A DNA stretch of 64,000 bases, taken from Thalassospira lohafexi (GTDB taxonomy: Bacteria; Pseudomonadota; Alphaproteobacteria; Rhodospirillales; Thalassospiraceae). Position 1 is the stretch's first letter; each line of letters opens with the position of its first letter. Shown here one piece after another: positions 35,389 through 45,134 of the stretch. The notes below the pieces were generated by a model. That model made no database searches. It was not told where the DNA came from and was given only the letters and a program-made list of their open reading frames with translations. Where the stretch lies: contig NZ_NXGX01000001.1 in the NCBI RefSeq assembly GCF_002844275.1, positions 744,001-808,000 of the forward strand, read 5' to 3'. Position numbers and translations under genes: made by a program.

Positions 35389-36246
35389 ATGAGAAATAAC
35401 AATAAACGTCCGCGCGGACGGCAACAGCCTAATAAACGTCCAGTAAATCCTAAATTTCAAACTTTTGACAGCAACGGTCCAGATGGACGCGTTCGTGGCA
35501 ATGCCCAACAGGTTCAAGAGAAATACGTTTCTCTGGCCAAGGATTGCACCGACGATCCGGTTTTGGCTGAAAACTATTACCAGCATGCTGAACATTACCA
35601 TCGCATCCTGCAAGCTGCGCAGGAGTGGGAAAATCAGCGTCGCGACGAACGCGGCAGCGATAATAGTAACAACAATAACAACAGCAATAATAATAACAAT
35701 CGCCCACGTAACCAGCACGTTAACCGTGATGGTCGCGGCGAAAACCAGTCCAATCAAAGTGATGATCAGGGCGAAAACACTGAAAATGCGGCAACGTCTG
35801 ACACTCCGTCAAACGCGTCCGCAAACAGTGAAAACGCCAGCCAGGAAAATACAGCACCTGCATCGGCTGATGGCGTAGAAGACAAACCGAAACGTGCACC
35901 ACGTGCACGCCGTACGGACAGTCGTAGCAGCCGCAGCCGCAGACCTGAAAATTCCGATGGTGCCGTGAGCTCTGATCGTCTCAATGCCAATGCCGGTTCT
36001 TCGGCTGAAACCCCGGCGCCAGTTGCTTCTTCATCTGATGGTGAAAGCACGGCTCAGGATTCAGGGCTGGATGCCGGTTCGGACGGTGAAGAAAAGAAAC
36101 CGCGTCGCGCATCAAGCAGCACGACCCGTACACGTGGGCGTCATCCGACGGCACGTCGCGGGCGCAGCCGGGCTGCTGGTCGTGATGAAGACGGCGAAGG
36201 TGGTGAAACCGTATCTGATGATGGTTCCGAACCCGTTTCGGCCTGA
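35389..36246 (+). CDS. DUF4167 domain protein, Asn-rich, probably RNA-associated
   Basis: A 285-residue hydrophilic protein. The N-terminal 85 residues contain the DUF4167 core (GPDGRVRGNAQQVQEKYVSLAKD, ENYYQHAEHYHRIL). An Asn tract (about 91-105), encoded by an AAT/AAC-rich run at 35660-35702, then Ser/Ala/Glu-rich disordered sequence and Arg-rich stretches (APRARRTDSRSSRSRR; RGRHPTARRGRSRAAGR) follow. The basic tail suggests nucleic-acid binding; this is inference. Downstream of prfA-prmC, as in many alphaproteobacteria. ATG at 35389. Confidence 0.93.
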   Translation: MRNNNKRPRGRQQPNKRPVNPKFQTFDSNGPDGRVRGNAQQVQEKYVSLAKDCTDDPVLAENYYQHAEHYHRILQAAQEWENQRRDERGSDNSNNNNNSNNNNNRPRNQHVNRDGRGENQSNQSDDQGENTENAATSDTPSNASANSENASQENTAPASADGVEDKPKRAPRARRTDSRSSRSRRPENSDGAVSSDRLNANAGSSAETPAPVASSSDGESTAQDSGLDAGSDGEEKKPRRASSSTTRTRGRHPTARRGRSRAAGRDEDGEGGETVSDDGSEPVSA

Positions 36247-36275
36247 TACGAATAACACCTGATATCTTTTACGTA

Positions 36276-36313
36276 AAAACACCCCCGCAGAAATAGATCT
36301 GCGGGGGTGTTTT
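36276..36313. terminator. Terminator downstream of the DUF4167 gene
   Basis: A perfect 16-base stem AAAACACCCCCGCAGA / TCTGCGGGGGTGTTTT with a 6-base loop, thirty bases after the stop codon. Confidence 0.93.
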
Positions 36314-36527
36314 GCTGTGTGCGATGCGCGCTTTTCGCGGCACCTTGTGGCTATGGTTGCGGATAAAATGCAGTGTAAAACTTTGGATTATAAAGCCGAA
36401 TAAACCGTGCAACCGTTGATTATTATTGGTATCAGTTTAACCAACGTCACACATAATAAGTGACGAGATGACCGCAATGCGGCGATGGGTTGGCGTGGTG
36501 CAGATTGCCACTACTTGGGAGTCTTTG

Positions 36528-38111
36528 ATGGGGACTGGCTTATTTCGCGTCGTCATGGTGCTGCTTTGGGCGCTTGGCGCAATGGTTGTTGCTCTTGGGT
36601 TGTTTAACGGCGACTACGAGTTAGCACTTCTTGGTGCGGTCTGCTTCATCATTCCAATGTTCCTCCCTGTTGTGGTGATTGCCTTGAACCGCATGAAGGG
36701 ATCATCCCCAAGCAAGAACAAGAAATCCATGTCACCGGCACAGGCCGCCAAAACAAAGGCCGAAGGCCAGTGGGCAAAGCGTGAAGATTTAAACGCACGC
36801 AAAATGCTTGAAAGCAATCCATCAATGGTTCTTGGCCGTTGGGGCGAGGACAAAAGCCTTATCGGGGCATCCGGGCTTAAACGTGTTTTGACATTTTCGA
36901 CATCGCCCGAAGAATATTACCGCGCATCGGCAGAACCGAATGCGTTGCTTCACACCGGAAATCTATTTGTTTATGAACGCCATGGCAGCATTTTTCGCGC
37001 CATTCATGATCGGCGCAAGAAGCTTGGTCAAAACCTGATTGTCATTGATCCGCATGGTCAGAGCGGCTTTGAGTCAGATCAGTTTAATCCGTTTGATTTC
37101 ATCCGCCAGCAGGGCGAGGGCATGATCACCGATACCGGTTTGATCGCCGATACGTTGCTGGCCCCGATGTTTGTTAAGGAACTTGACGAGCAGGAAGTGC
37201 GCATTGCGCGTTCGCTGTTGCAGGGATTTATTGTTCATACGATCCGGACAAGCCCGAAAGAAAACCGCAATCTTGGCGAGGTGCGCCGCAACCTGATCAT
37301 GCCGTCGCACCGGTTTTACAAGATCCTTGAAGAATTGATGAACATTGAATCGGCTGACGGCCGGATTTCAGACGTTGCGCTTAATATCCTTGATATGACC
37401 GAAGATCAGCGCATGAAGATCATCGAAGCCTGTCGTGCGTCGACCGCAGAATTTGATAATCCGCAAATTTCGCGCGTTCTAAGCAAAAGCAGCTTTGACA
37501 TTGACGACATTGCCAGCAGTGCGGTTTCGATTTTTGTCATTGGTCAGGTGGGCGGGGATACGCCCGATGTTCAGCCATCCTTTAGCCGCGTTATGCTGGC
37601 CGGGATGATGAATATGCTCAATCAACGCAATTGGAAAAGCGGTGATCCCGAGTTTCTTGTGCTGATGGACGGGATCGAAAGTGTTGGGCGCATGCCACTT
37701 TTTGAACGCTTGCTGGGTGGTGGGTACGGCGAAGGCATGATCGTCTGGCCGGGCTTTAGCGGCGTCAGTGCCTTGATGGATGTGTGCCTGAACTGGGAAA
37801 ACGTTGTGGGCCGGGTGGATGCCATTTCAGTACTTAGTCAGGATGGGGCATTCAACCTTGATTGGGTGGCTGGCCTGACGGCGATGTCAAAATTTGATGA
37901 TACGGGGGGTGGCAGTTCGACAGACCGTCCTGTTCATTTAAAGGGACAGGATGCTCAGCCAATCTTGCGGTCAGCAGAAGTCGCACGGTTCCCCAAAGAG
38001 GAACAAATTTTGTTCCGCAAGGGCGTGCCACCGATCAAGGCGCACCGGATTGACTGGTATCATGATGAACTGTTTACCGGGATTGCTGTTCACGCGCCGA
38101 CCTTTAATTAG
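36528..38111 (+). CDS. VirD4/TraG-like membrane protein with degenerate ATPase motifs
   Basis: A 527-residue protein with two N-terminal membrane helices (residues 5-25 and 32-53) and a body that follows VirD4/TraG coupling proteins: NLIVIDPHGQ, SDQFNPFDFI, ADTLLAPM, ARSLLQGFIVHTI and the LVLMDGIESVGRMPLFERLLGGGYG core. The ATPase signatures are lost: the P-loop position (about 145-157) reads NLFVYERHGSIFR with no GK[ST], and Walker B is MDG (D381, G382) instead of DE. There are no conjugation genes around it. ATG 36528 has GGGAG six bases upstream; ATG 36468 would add 20 residues. Function unknown. Confidence 0.75.
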   Translation: MGTGLFRVVMVLLWALGAMVVALGLFNGDYELALLGAVCFIIPMFLPVVVIALNRMKGSSPSKNKKSMSPAQAAKTKAEGQWAKREDLNARKMLESNPSMVLGRWGEDKSLIGASGLKRVLTFSTSPEEYYRASAEPNALLHTGNLFVYERHGSIFRAIHDRRKKLGQNLIVIDPHGQSGFESDQFNPFDFIRQQGEGMITDTGLIADTLLAPMFVKELDEQEVRIARSLLQGFIVHTIRTSPKENRNLGEVRRNLIMPSHRFYKILEELMNIESADGRISDVALNILDMTEDQRMKIIEACRASTAEFDNPQISRVLSKSSFDIDDIASSAVSIFVIGQVGGDTPDVQPSFSRVMLAGMMNMLNQRNWKSGDPEFLVLMDGIESVGRMPLFERLLGGGYGEGMIVWPGFSGVSALMDVCLNWENVVGRVDAISVLSQDGAFNLDWVAGLTAMSKFDDTGGGSSTDRPVHLKGQDAQPILRSAEVARFPKEEQILFRKGVPPIKAHRIDWYHDELFTGIAVHAPTFN

Positions 38112-38140
38112 GCGCCAACCCGAGGTCTTGCCATCAAAGA

Positions 38141-38191
38141 AAACGCCTGACCCCGAACTGCGTTTCATCGCAGCAAAAGATCAGGCGTTTT
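38141..38191. terminator. Composite bidirectional terminator
   Basis: AAACGCCTGA (38141-38150) pairs with TCAGGCGTTT (38181-38190) around an inner hairpin CTGCG/CGCAG (38158-38173), between the convergent VirD4-like and MOSC genes. Confidence 0.8.
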
Positions 38192-38218
38192 AACCGGCGG
38201 CTATTGTGTTCGATAAGA

Positions 38219-38983
38219 TCAGGCGATGGTTACGGTGTCGCCCGGTGCGATGACCGCATCGCTGACGGGTTCAATATACATGCCCATATAAAGGTGATTG
38301 ACCCCTTTGCGCAGCATCAACGGCACATTGATGTCCGAGACCGCGGTATCGGGATTGATGCTGGTGGCTTTGCAGCGCGTAATGGGGTGAACAACCCGGA
38401 AGGTGCCATCGTTGATCTTGATGATCTGGTCTTCTTCCCATTCCAGTTCTTTCCACGGCGCCAGCCCGTCAATCAGCAGATTGCCGCGAAAACGCATCGG
38501 ATCGATTTCGGCCTGAACAATGCGTTCGCCGAAATCACGGATCGAGGCCAGATTGAGGATCGAAATATAGGGTTCCTTCATGTCGCCAAACTGCGTGTCC
38601 GGAACAGAATAGATTTTCGGTGTGCCGGCGATATCGTTTTTCAGGAATGCCTTGAGGAAATCCTCGATGACAGTACGGCCCATGGCGTCATCAAGTTTGC
38701 CTTTGCAGATTGCCCGGCCATTGCGCATCACCGTCAGGGTTGATGTGGCGTCGTCATACTCGGTGCCGAGCTCGGCCAGTTTCGGGGTGTTGACCAATTG
38801 CAGGAAATTGCTTTTGCGCGCCCACTCATGCACGCCGTCCTGCCCGGTTGACGACTGGGTGGCAATCACAAAACGCCGATCATCGGGTATCATTTTATGG
38901 GCGGTGATGGTGGCTTTGGGCATATCAATCCCGCGCATCCCCTTGACGGGGTAACGTCGGATGGCTTTGAGCTCGACGGTCAT
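38219..38983 (-). CDS. MOSC domain protein, mARC/YcbX-like
   Basis: A 254-residue protein with an N-terminal MOSC_N barrel (LKAIRRYPVKGMRG) and a MOSC domain. DPMRFRGNLLIDGLAPWKE and ITRCKATSINPDT match the mARC/YcbX pattern; C204 is the predicted molybdenum ligand. These enzymes reduce N-hydroxylated compounds but need an electron donor; this protein lacks the ferredoxin domain found in YcbX, so a separate partner is required. ATG 38983 with AGGAAAC upstream; upstream in-frame codons lack a ribosome site. Confidence 0.9.
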   Translation of the reverse strand: MTVELKAIRRYPVKGMRGIDMPKATITAHKMIPDDRRFVIATQSSTGQDGVHEWARKSNFLQLVNTPKLAELGTEYDDATSTLTVMRNGRAICKGKLDDAMGRTVIEDFLKAFLKNDIAGTPKIYSVPDTQFGDMKEPYISILNLASIRDFGERIVQAEIDPMRFRGNLLIDGLAPWKELEWEEDQIIKINDGTFRVVHPITRCKATSINPDTAVSDINVPLMLRKGVNHLYMGMYIEPVSDAVIAPGDTVTIA

Positions 38984-39190
38984 TGTCTTGTTTCCTGTAT
39001 GGCGCATTGTCCATGCCGTTTAAATTTGGGCGAGCCAGCATAGATTTATCGTGACGTTAATGTGTTGTTTTGCGCTGGGCAACCCCTGCTTTCGCAGTAA
39101 ATTCAGGTCGTTTTCACGCAGACTGTAACAATGACAGAAAATCGTGTTGCGGTGCACAATTAATTCTTGCAACTTTTGTAGGGGTATCTG

Positions 39191-39219
39191 CTTGCAAACG
39201 GGTTAAACTGAGACATATC
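39191..39219 (+). promoter_or_regulatory. Candidate heat-shock (RpoH) promoter of clpB
   Basis: CTTGCA (39191-39196), then 17 bases, then CATATC (39214-39219), about 109 bases before clpB. The CTTG element and 17-base spacing fit alphaproteobacterial RpoH promoters, though the -10 is only a partial match. The 344-base gap 38984-39327 otherwise holds no gene. Confidence 0.45.
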
Positions 39220-39327
39220 AAAGTAGTCGGCGATGAAAAAATCTATAATTTCTTCATCGCTTACGCCGTGGATGCTTCCAAGAAGGTCCACATCTCATAA
39301 ACACTGTTGGCTCAAGGAGTGACAGGA

Positions 39328-41919
39328 ATGGAATTTGAAAACTTTACGGATCGGTCCAAAGGTTTCCTTCAGTCTGCGCAATCGCTGGCGTTGCGGGAAA
39401 ACCATCAACAATTTGTACCCATCCATCTTCTTAAGGTGCTGCTGGACGACGAAGAAGGTCTGGCAGCCAATCTGATCAAGGCATCGGGGGGCAACCCCAA
39501 ACTGGCACAGCAACGCTGTGCGCAGGAGCTTGCCAAACTGCCGAAGGTTTCCGGCGGGAATGGTCAGATTTATCTGTCATCGGAATTTGCCCGCCTGATG
39601 GATCAGGCACAGGAGGTCGCCAAAAAAGCCGGTGACAGCTATGTCACGGCGGAACGGTTGCTGTTGACCATTGCCCTTGATCCGAAATCAACGGCGGGCA
39701 AGGTTCTGGCCGATGCCAGTGTGACCGCGCAGTCGCTTAATGGTGCGATCAATGACATCCGCAAAGGCCGCACGGCCGACAGTTCAGGTGCCGAAAGCCA
39801 GTATGACGCGTTGAAAAAATACGCCCGCGACCTGACCGAGGCCGCGCGCGACGGCAAACTTGACCCGGTGATTGGCCGGGACGAGGAAATCCGTCGTGCC
39901 ATTCAGGTCCTGTCACGGCGGACCAAAAACAACCCGGTGATGATCGGCGAACCCGGTGTGGGTAAAACCGCGATTGCCGAAGGCCTGGCCTTGCGCATTG
40001 TGAAGGGGGATATCCCTGAAACGCTTAAGGACAAGAAGCTTCTGTCTTTGGACCTTGGCGCATTGATTGCCGGGGCGAAATTCCGCGGCGAATTTGAAGA
40101 ACGTCTGAAAGCGGTTCTAAGCGAAATTGAATCGGAGGCCGGTGAAGTCATCCTGTTTATTGATGAGCTGCATACGCTTGTCGGGGCGGGCAAGGCCGAA
40201 GGATCGATGGATGCCTCCAACCTTTTGAAACCGGCGTTGGCACGTGGCGAGCTTCATTGCATCGGTGCGACGACACTCGATGAATATCGCAAGCACATCG
40301 AAAAGGATGCGGCCCTTGCCCGGCGGTTCCAGCCGGTGTTTGTGTCTGAGCCAACGGTGTCTGACACGGTATCGATCCTGCGCGGGATCAAGGATAAATA
40401 CGAACTTCATCACGGGGTTCGCATTGCCGATGCAGCACTTGTTGCGGCGGCAACGCTTTCGAACCGTTACATCACCGATCGGTTTTTGCCCGATAAGGCG
40501 ATTGATTTGATGGATGAAGCCTCATCGCGGTTGCGCATGGAACTTGATTCCAAGCCAGAAGAAATCGATGAACTTGATCGTCGAATCATCCAGCTTAAAA
40601 TCGAACGTGAGGCGCTTAAGAAAGAAGACGATGCGGCATCGAAAGATCGCCTTGGTCGCCTTGATAAGGAGCTGTCGGCCCTTGAAAGCAGTTCGGCATC
40701 CCTGACCGCGAAGTGGGAAGCACAGAAAACCGAAATGGCGGCATCGACCCATATCAAGGAACAGCTTGATGTCGCGCGTGGTGAACTTGAACGTGCGATG
40801 CGCGATGGCAAGCTTGACCGTGCCGGGCAGCTTCAATACGAAGAAATCCCCGCCCTTGAGCGTCTTCTTGAAAAAGCCGAGGACGATCAGGCCGATGGCA
40901 TGAAGGAAGAGGCGGTGACTGAAAAGCACATCGCATCCATCGTGTCACGCTGGACGGGAATTCCTGTCGATAAGATGCTGGAAGGCGAACGCGAAAAGCT
41001 TCTTGAAATGGAAGATACCCTGCGCAAAAGGGTTGTCGGTCAGGATGAAGCGGTGCGCTCGATCTCCAACGCGGTGCGGCGCGCACGTGCGGGGCTTCAG
41101 GACCCGAACCGTCCGATGGGATCGTTCCTGTTCCTTGGCCCGACGGGTGTGGGTAAAACCGAGCTTACCAAAGCACTGGCGCAGTTCCTGTTTGATGATG
41201 AACAGGCCATGGTGCGGATTGATATGTCCGAATTCATGGAAAAACATGCCGTTGCGCGGTTGATCGGTGCGCCTCCGGGCTATGTCGGCTACGAAGAAGG
41301 CGGGTCGTTGACCGAGGCTGTTCGTCGCCGTCCGTATCAGGTGATCCTGTTTGACGAGGTCGAAAAAGCACATCCTGATGTGTTTAACGTCCTGTTGCAG
41401 GTTCTTGACGAAGGGCGTCTGACCGACGGGCAGGGACGTGTTGTCGATTTCCGCAATACGCTGATTATCCTGACATCCAACCTGGGTGGTGAAATTCTTG
41501 CCAAGCAGGAAGAAGGTCATGACAGTGGCGAGCTTCGCAGTCAGGTGATGGAAATTGTCCGGGCATCGTTCCGGCCAGAATTCCTTAACCGTCTGGACGA
41601 GGTCATTTTGTTCCATCGTCTGCAACGTGCGCAGATGGGGACAATTGTCGAAATCCAGCTTGGCCGTTTGGCAAAGCTTCTGTTTGATCGCAAGATTGAT
41701 CTGGCTTTGGATGACGCAGCCAAGGATTGGCTGGCGGAAAAAGGCTATGACCCGGTTTATGGTGCACGTCCACTTAAACGCGTGATCCAGCGGTATCTGC
41801 AAAACCCGTTGGCGATGCAGATCCTCGAAGGTGGAATCAAGGATGGTGATAAAGTCCCGGTTTCTGCCGAGGGTTCCGATCTTTTGCTAAATGGTAAAAA
41901 GGTCGATGTCGTTGAATAA
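39328..41919 (+). CDS. clpB: ATP-dependent chaperone ClpB
   Basis: An 863-residue disaggregase that works with DnaK to rescue aggregated proteins. It has the N-terminal Clp repeat domain ([17 protein letters not shown]), first AAA+ domain with Walker A GEPGVGKT from G207, the coiled-coil middle domain (about 410-520), and second AAA+ domain with GPTGVGKTE from G604 and the pore segment [16 protein letters not shown] 39328 follows CAGGA. clpB after prmC/DUF4167 is usual; here two unrelated genes intervene. Confidence 0.98.
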   Translation: MEFENFTDRSKGFLQSAQSLALRENHQQFVPIHLLKVLLDDEEGLAANLIKASGGNPKLAQQRCAQELAKLPKVSGGNGQIYLSSEFARLMDQAQEVAKKAGDSYVTAERLLLTIALDPKSTAGKVLADASVTAQSLNGAINDIRKGRTADSSGAESQYDALKKYARDLTEAARDGKLDPVIGRDEEIRRAIQVLSRRTKNNPVMIGEPGVGKTAIAEGLALRIVKGDIPETLKDKKLLSLDLGALIAGAKFRGEFEERLKAVLSEIESEAGEVILFIDELHTLVGAGKAEGSMDASNLLKPALARGELHCIGATTLDEYRKHIEKDAALARRFQPVFVSEPTVSDTVSILRGIKDKYELHHGVRIADAALVAAATLSNRYITDRFLPDKAIDLMDEASSRLRMELDSKPEEIDELDRRIIQLKIEREALKKEDDAASKDRLGRLDKELSALESSSASLTAKWEAQKTEMAASTHIKEQLDVARGELERAMRDGKLDRAGQLQYEEIPALERLLEKAEDDQADGMKEEAVTEKHIASIVSRWTGIPVDKMLEGEREKLLEMEDTLRKRVVGQDEAVRSISNAVRRARAGLQDPNRPMGSFLFLGPTGVGKTELTKALAQFLFDDEQAMVRIDMSEFMEKHAVARLIGAPPGYVGYEEGGSLTEAVRRRPYQVILFDEVEKAHPDVFNVLLQVLDEGRLTDGQGRVVDFRNTLIILTSNLGGEILAKQEEGHDSGELRSQVMEIVRASFRPEFLNRLDEVILFHRLQRAQMGTIVEIQLGRLAKLLFDRKIDLALDDAAKDWLAEKGYDPVYGARPLKRVIQRYLQNPLAMQILEGGIKDGDKVPVSAEGSDLLLNGKKVDVVE

Positions 41920-41940
41920 CACGGCCTAACCGCATACATG

Positions 41941-41970
41941 CAAAACCCCGATCATCGCATCGGGGTTTTG
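41941..41970 (+). terminator. Terminator of clpB
   Basis: A perfect 12-base stem CAAAACCCCGAT / ATCGGGGTTTTG with a 6-base loop, followed by TCTTTTTC. Confidence 0.92.
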
Positions 41971-42012
41971 TCTTTTTCGGGCCATGATTATTGGCCACCA
42001 TGTAGCAATCGC

Positions 42013-42044
42013 CAGTAAACACACATGACAGTAAACACACATGA
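42013..42044 (+). repeat. Tandem 16-base repeat before the DUF4197 gene
   Basis: CAGTAAACACACATGA occurs twice head to tail, followed by CAG, starting 48 bases before the DUF4197 start codon. It introduces an extra in-frame ATG (42025), but the later ATG opens directly onto the signal peptide. It is probably a slippage duplication in the leader. Confidence 0.85.
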
Positions 42045-42060
42045 CAGACCGGGATATGAA

Positions 42061-42870
42061 ATGCAGTTTTTGAAAAACCATTCGGCAATGCGCGCGGGTG
42101 CCGTGACATTTGCCATCGCGATCATGGCAGGCGGCATCGCGCCGCCGGTGATGGCGCAGTCGTTTTTTGACAAGGCAAAGGACGCGCTGGGCGATGTCAT
42201 GGAGCAAAATGGCAGTGGTAGCACGTCTTCTGGAACTGCAAGCAATTCGGCCGTGTCGGCCCTGTCGTCAGACACGGTTGAGCAGGGTCTAAAACAGGCA
42301 CTTGATGCCGGGGTGGAGGCGGTTACCGCCCAGCTTGGTGTAAAGGATGGCTTTAATGCCGATCCGGTGGCGCATATTCCGTTGCCTGACAGTGTAAAAA
42401 CCGCACAGCAATTGATGAATAAGGCCGGACTTGGCAGCTATGCCGATGAAATCGAATTGCGCATGAACCGTGCAGCGGAAGATACCATGAGTGAGGCCGG
42501 TGATATTTTGGTCAATGCGGTCAGTCAGATGACGCTTGAGGATGCCAAGGGCATTCTGAGCGGCCCGGATGACGCGGCGACAAGCTATCTCCGTCGCGTT
42601 TCGGGCAGCGATATCGAAGCCCGCCTGCGTCCGGTGATTACCGATGCCCTGGCCGATACCGGGGCACTTTCGATGTATGATCAGATGGTCGGGCAATATG
42701 ATACATTGCCGTTTGTGCCCGATTTGAAAACATCGCTGACCGATCATGCGACGGATAAGGCAATGGAGGGGCTTTTCCATTATATCGCGCTTCAGGAAGC
42801 CGATATTCGCAGTGACCCGGCGCGCTGGACGACAGATGTGCTCAAAAAGGTGTTTTCCGCCGCGAATTAA
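42061..42870 (+). CDS. DUF4197 family secreted protein
   Basis: A 269-residue protein with a signal peptide (AVTFAIAIMAGGIAPPVMAQS, cleavage near residue 30) and a helical DUF4197 domain: QGLKQALDAGVEAVTAQLG, LPDSVKTAQQLMNKAGLG, LEDAKGILSGPDDAATSYLRR and GLFHYIALQEADIRSDPARWTTDVLKKVF. The family has no assigned function; the export signal places it in the periplasm or outer membrane. ATG 42061 is chosen because it begins the signal peptide. Confidence 0.88.
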   Translation: MQFLKNHSAMRAGAVTFAIAIMAGGIAPPVMAQSFFDKAKDALGDVMEQNGSGSTSSGTASNSAVSALSSDTVEQGLKQALDAGVEAVTAQLGVKDGFNADPVAHIPLPDSVKTAQQLMNKAGLGSYADEIELRMNRAAEDTMSEAGDILVNAVSQMTLEDAKGILSGPDDAATSYLRRVSGSDIEARLRPVITDALADTGALSMYDQMVGQYDTLPFVPDLKTSLTDHATDKAMEGLFHYIALQEADIRSDPARWTTDVLKKVFSAAN

Positions 42871-42879
42871 GATCAAGCC

Positions 42880-43305
42880 CTAGCGATATTTGGCGGGCAG
42901 GGCTTCCCAGCGGTCCTGCATCGCCTTGATCTTATCGACCGGCACGCCGTGGATATTGTTAAAATGGCCGTGGCATTCAATGACTTGCAGGGCAACGCCA
43001 TGGCGGTCTGCCATGTCAAGATAGGCCTGCATTTCCCATATCTGGGTGAAGGTATTGGCAACAATGACGCTGTTGCCGGTGCCGAGCCCCTCATCGCATG
43101 CGGTTTCGCAGTTCTGATGGGCTTCGCGCAACTTTCGCGCATCGAACCGGTATTTCCCCGCCCGGTCGACCATAAATTGGTCGGCTTCAAGGTGCTTCGC
43201 ACCGGTCTGTGCGGCCAAGGCAGCGGCCATGGTCGATTTCCCTGATCCGGGAAGGCCACGGATCAGGGTCAGGGTTTGTTGTTTGCCGTCATCGGGGGAG
43301 CCCAT
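42880..43305 (-). CDS. Small P-loop kinase-like ATPase
   Basis: A 141-residue AAA_33-type P-loop protein with Walker A GLPGSGKST at residues 17-25, a LEADQFM segment after it and NTFTQIWEMQAYLD in the middle. This compact form resembles the phosphotransferase domain of N4BP2-like and zeta-toxin-like proteins, which phosphorylate small molecules or polynucleotide ends. There is no paired antitoxin. ATG at 43305, 8 bases after the acyl-CoA synthetase stop, so it is co-transcribed with it. Confidence 0.8.
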   Translation of the reverse strand: MGSPDDGKQQTLTLIRGLPGSGKSTMAAALAAQTGAKHLEADQFMVDRAGKYRFDARKLREAHQNCETACDEGLGTGNSVIVANTFTQIWEMQAYLDMADRHGVALQVIECHGHFNNIHGVPVDKIKAMQDRWEALPAKYR

Positions 43306-43313
43306 CGCGACGG

Positions 43314-45134
43314 TTACTGCCCTTTGCGTTTGCGTTGATACAGCCCGTCAAGCTGCTGACCATAGGCATCGCGGATTTTATGACGGCGGATTTTCATTGA
43401 TGGTGTGAGCATTTCGTTGTCGATGCCAAAGGCGGCCTCGGCGAACATAAAGCTGCGTACCTTTTCAATCGTCGACAGGCGGGTATTCACCCGGTCAATC
43501 GCGGAGCGGATGATTTTGCGGAACGTGTCATTCTGCGACAGTTCGTCAATGTCATTGTTGATCGAATTGTCACGGGCAAATTCGCGCATGAAATCTTCGT
43601 CCGGCCAGATCACCGCAACCAGATACGGTTTGTCATCGCCGTAGACCATGGCTTGGGAAATCTCGGTTTCCAGGGTCATCAGGCCTTCGATCCGTTGGGG
43701 CGAAATGTTGTCGCCACCGGAATTGACGATGATGTCTTTCTTCCGGTCGGTGATCATCAGGCTGCCCTGTTCGTCGAACTTGCCAATGTCGCCTGTATGA
43801 ACCCATCCATCAATAATCGTCGTGGCGGTCACGTCGGGCAGGTTCCAGTATCCCTTCATCATGCTTTCGCCGCGCAGAAGGATTTCACCGTCATCGGCAA
43901 TGCGAACTTCGGCCCCGACCATGGGCGGGCCGACCGTGCGCAGTTTGTTGTTTTCAGCACGGTTGCACGAAACGACCGGGGCAAATTCCGTCTGACCGTA
44001 TCCTTGCAGAATACGAATGCCGCACGATACAAACAGAACACCCAGTTCGTAATTCAGCGGCCCGCCACCCGATACCATGGCCTTGATCCGGCCGCCAAAA
44101 CGCTGACGCAGTTTCCGGCGCAGTAAAATCTCGCAGGCAAAGTTCTGGAGCTTTTCAATCAGGCCAAGATGCTCACCTTCGTAGGTTTTGCGACCAAGGC
44201 GAAGGGTCAGTTCAAACAGTTTTTGTTTGATGCCGCCTTCCTTTTCGACCATGCGGCTCATGCGTTGATAGAGCATCTCATAAAGACGCGGCACAGCCGT
44301 CATGATGGTCGGACGGACTTCGGTCAGGTTGGCGGCAAGCTTGTCGATGCCTTCGGCGTAGTAAATCTGTGCGCCGATGCTGATCGGGAAATACAGCCCG
44401 GCAGTATGTTCATAGGAATGTGACAGCGGCAGGAATGACAGAAATACTTCTTCGCCGATGCCAAGCGTTTCAATGATGTCAAACGCGCCCATACAGTTTG
44501 ATATGATCGCCCCGTGCGACAGCATTACGCCCTTGGGCGCGCCACCGGTACCCGATGTATAGATCAGGCAGGCCAGCTCATCGCGTTTGATGTTGGCAAC
44601 CCATTCGTCAATATCATGTGCAAGGCCACGGCCCTTGGCGATGACGTCGCTCCAGCGGGTGATGGTGATATCGCCGACAAAGCTTTGGCCCCATTCTTCC
44701 ATCATGATCGCATGACGGCAGCGCCCGCTATCAAGGGCGGCATGCAAGAAGGGTTGGGCCAGTTTTTTGGTCGAAATGATGGCAATCGCCGCACCACTGT
44801 CTTCGATCGCGTGCAGATGGTCGCGCTCGGTATTGGTGGTATAGGCCGGAACAGTCATGGCCCCGACACACATCACGGCAAGGTCGGCAATGCCCCATTC
44901 AGTGCGGTTTTCCGACACCAGCAAAACACGGTCGCCACTGCGCACCCCAATGTCATAGAGCGACCGGGCCAGTGCGCGCACCTGATCGGCGGCCTCCGCC
45001 CATGAGGTCGCGACAAATTCCCCTGCTTCGCTATCCTTGGTCCACAGAAACGGCGCGTCGCCGTATGTCTGGGCTTTTTCGAAAAACATCGAGGGCAAGT
45101 TCTGCCAGTTGGCATAATCCTGCAGGCTTGTCAT
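43314..45134 (-). CDS. Long-chain acyl-CoA synthetase (FAA1 type)
   Basis: A 606-residue AMP-forming ligase that activates fatty acids to acyl-CoA. The AMP motif is LIYTSGTGGAPKGVMLSH; also present are FLPLSHSYEHTAG, the fatty-acid gate region QGYGQTEFAP and the hinge/lysine region MITDRKKDIIVNSGGDNISPQ. The length and lid sequence match the COG1022 group, larger than E. coli FadD. ATG 45134 with AAGGAAAC upstream. The P-loop kinase gene follows on the same strand. Confidence 0.94.
   Translation of the reverse strand: MTSLQDYANWQNLPSMFFEKAQTYGDAPFLWTKDSEAGEFVATSWAEAADQVRALARSLYDIGVRSGDRVLLVSENRTEWGIADLAVMCVGAMTVPAYTTNTERDHLHAIEDSGAAIAIISTKKLAQPFLHAALDSGRCRHAIMMEEWGQSFVGDITITRWSDVIAKGRGLAHDIDEWVANIKRDELACLIYTSGTGGAPKGVMLSHGAIISNCMGAFDIIETLGIGEEVFLSFLPLSHSYEHTAGLYFPISIGAQIYYAEGIDKLAANLTEVRPTIMTAVPRLYEMLYQRMSRMVEKEGGIKQKLFELTLRLGRKTYEGEHLGLIEKLQNFACEILLRRKLRQRFGGRIKAMVSGGGPLNYELGVLFVSCGIRILQGYGQTEFAPVVSCNRAENNKLRTVGPPMVGAEVRIADDGEILLRGESMMKGYWNLPDVTATTIIDGWVHTGDIGKFDEQGSLMITDRKKDIIVNSGGDNISPQRIEGLMTLETEISQAMVYGDDKPYLVAVIWPDEDFMREFARDNSINNDIDELSQNDTFRKIIRSAIDRVNTRLSTIEKVRSFMFAEAAFGIDNEMLTPSMKIRRHKIRDAYGQQLDGLYQRKRKGQ

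Noticed and set aside
35660-35702. AAT/AAC triplet run as a possible microsatellite or CRISPR-like repeat
   Set aside because: It is in frame inside the DUF4167 gene and encodes a poly-Asn linker; there are no spacers.
39070-39300. A 76-codon frame upstream of clpB
   Set aside because: It covers the candidate heat-shock promoter and lacks a ribosome site; it is more likely leader sequence.
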